Under the pieces are notes generated by a model. It did not search any database. It had not been told where the DNA came from and was given only the letters and a program-made list of their open reading frames with translations. 6,606 bases of DNA. It comes from CAZFBR01 sp035353495 [NCBI: uncultured bacterium] (GTDB lineage Bacteria; DAOPZR01). Where the stretch lies: NCBI GenBank assembly GCA_964517215.1, contig CAZFBR010000199.1, forward strand, positions 1 through 6,606, in the 5' to 3' direction. Below, in pieces: positions 6,052 through 6,606 of this stretch; the stretch's first letter is position 1, and each line of letters starts with the position of its first letter. A program made the position numbers and the translations under genes.

Positions 6052-6606
6052 CTATTTGTAATACTTAGAGCGCCATTGCCAGGCCACCATCCCGATCACC
6101 ATCGAACTGAGCACACTCATCACGAAATGGACCATGGCAAATGAAACTGCCGCCGCTTCCGACAAGCCAATCTTATTAAATATCAGGATATAAAGCAAAT
6201 CCCTGGTACCAACTCCGGCAATTGAAATGGGGACCAGCGTAACAATCGTCACAATCGAAACAAAGGCACATATCTGCCAATAAGACAGTCCCATGCCCAT
6301 ATGGCGGGAAATATCGAATAATTGGAAAAAGATGATGGTATATGCCAGTATGGTATAAACCATCGCCACAACGTAACTGCCCGGTTTCACCTTTTTGAAG
6401 TAATTGGTGAATTGCTCGCCCCCCCCCGCCAGCATACCGGCAAAGCGTTGCGGCATTGAACGGGCGATGCGATTAAATAACCGGGCCACGACATCGGTGC
6501 GCGTACAGAGCCAGGCAATGGCCAGGAGCAGGATCGCCACCAGCACAAAGAGCACGGTAAGACGCGGTCCCAGCGCCAGCATGGTCAGCCCCCAGCCGCC
6601 CACAAC
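6052..6606 (-). CDS. LPG_synthase_TM/UPF0104-type membrane protein, C-terminal 184 residues (5' end beyond window)
   Basis: Members of this polytopic family include the flippase part of lysylphosphatidylglycerol synthase (MprF-type) and many uncharacterised proteins, often near lipid or glycan genes. The visible part has hydrophobic segments near visible residues 14-33, 75-97, 107-130 and 148-175. The family hallmark is PISIAGVGTRDLLYILIF (about 125-142), where the typical form is P.S..G.G.RE, followed by IGLSEAAAVSFAMVHFVMSV. The stop is TAG at 6052-6054. The frame stays open to the window edge, and the in-frame GTG at 6603 is probably internal. A run of nine G in the coding strand (6427-6419) encodes part of AGGGE. 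It is transcribed toward the FlgM-like gene. Whether it is a lipid flippase or another transporter cannot be told from this part. Confidence 0.88.
   Translation of the reverse strand, partial: VVGGWGLTMLALGPRLTVLFVLVAILLLAIAWLCTRTDVVARLFNRIARSMPQRFAGMLAGGGEQFTNYFKKVKPGSYVVAMVYTILAYTIIFFQLFDISRHMGMGLSYWQICAFVSIVTIVTLVPISIAGVGTRDLLYILIFNKIGLSEAAAVSFAMVHFVMSVLSSMVIGMVAWQWRSKYYK

Overview
The window comes from a GC-rich, flagellated bacterium with Gram-negative-style gene content: flagellin, an FlgM-type anti-sigma-28 factor, a c-di-GMP synthase, a DedA membrane protein and an LPG-synthase-TM-type membrane protein. I cannot place it taxonomically. No gene looks like a close copy of a familiar model-organism sequence, so an uncultured or poorly sampled lineage is plausible, but that is inference. 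GC content is clearly higher at the left (about 1-2600) than at the right (about 5960-6606).

Layout. From 1 to 3459 four genes run leftward and are tightly packed. In transcription order they are: flagellin; a Fis-type HTH regulator with no AAA+ domain; a protein made of two degenerate GGDEF-like halves whose GTG start overlaps the regulator's stop codon; and rho, whose SD overlaps the preceding stop codon and which runs off the left edge. A consensus sigma-70 promoter (TTGACA, 17 bp, TATAAT) sits just upstream of flagellin. Directly behind its -35 box is an inverted repeat that also covers the stop codon of the next gene upstream, an active-looking diguanylate cyclase (3598-4533, leftward).

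The diguanylate cyclase and a DedA-family membrane protein (4740-5387, the only rightward gene) are divergent. They are served by back-to-back sigma-70-like promoters within about 75 bp. The DedA promoter shows that its start is the GTG at 4740 and not the upstream ATG. After DedA comes about 275 bp of non-coding DNA with several hairpins, one of them a good terminator for the leftward gene to its right. That gene is a 98-residue FlgM-like protein with a near-perfect SD. It lies downstream of the 3' part of an LPG_synthase_TM/UPF0104-type membrane protein that enters from the right edge.

How the genes may work together: flagellin, FlgM, a c-di-GMP synthase and a protein with degenerate GGDEF folds all point to control of motility. 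The least familiar part is the regulator plus degenerate-GGDEF pair placed between flagellin and the housekeeping gene rho. This pair is the best candidate here for an undescribed regulatory module; its function is not shown by the sequence.
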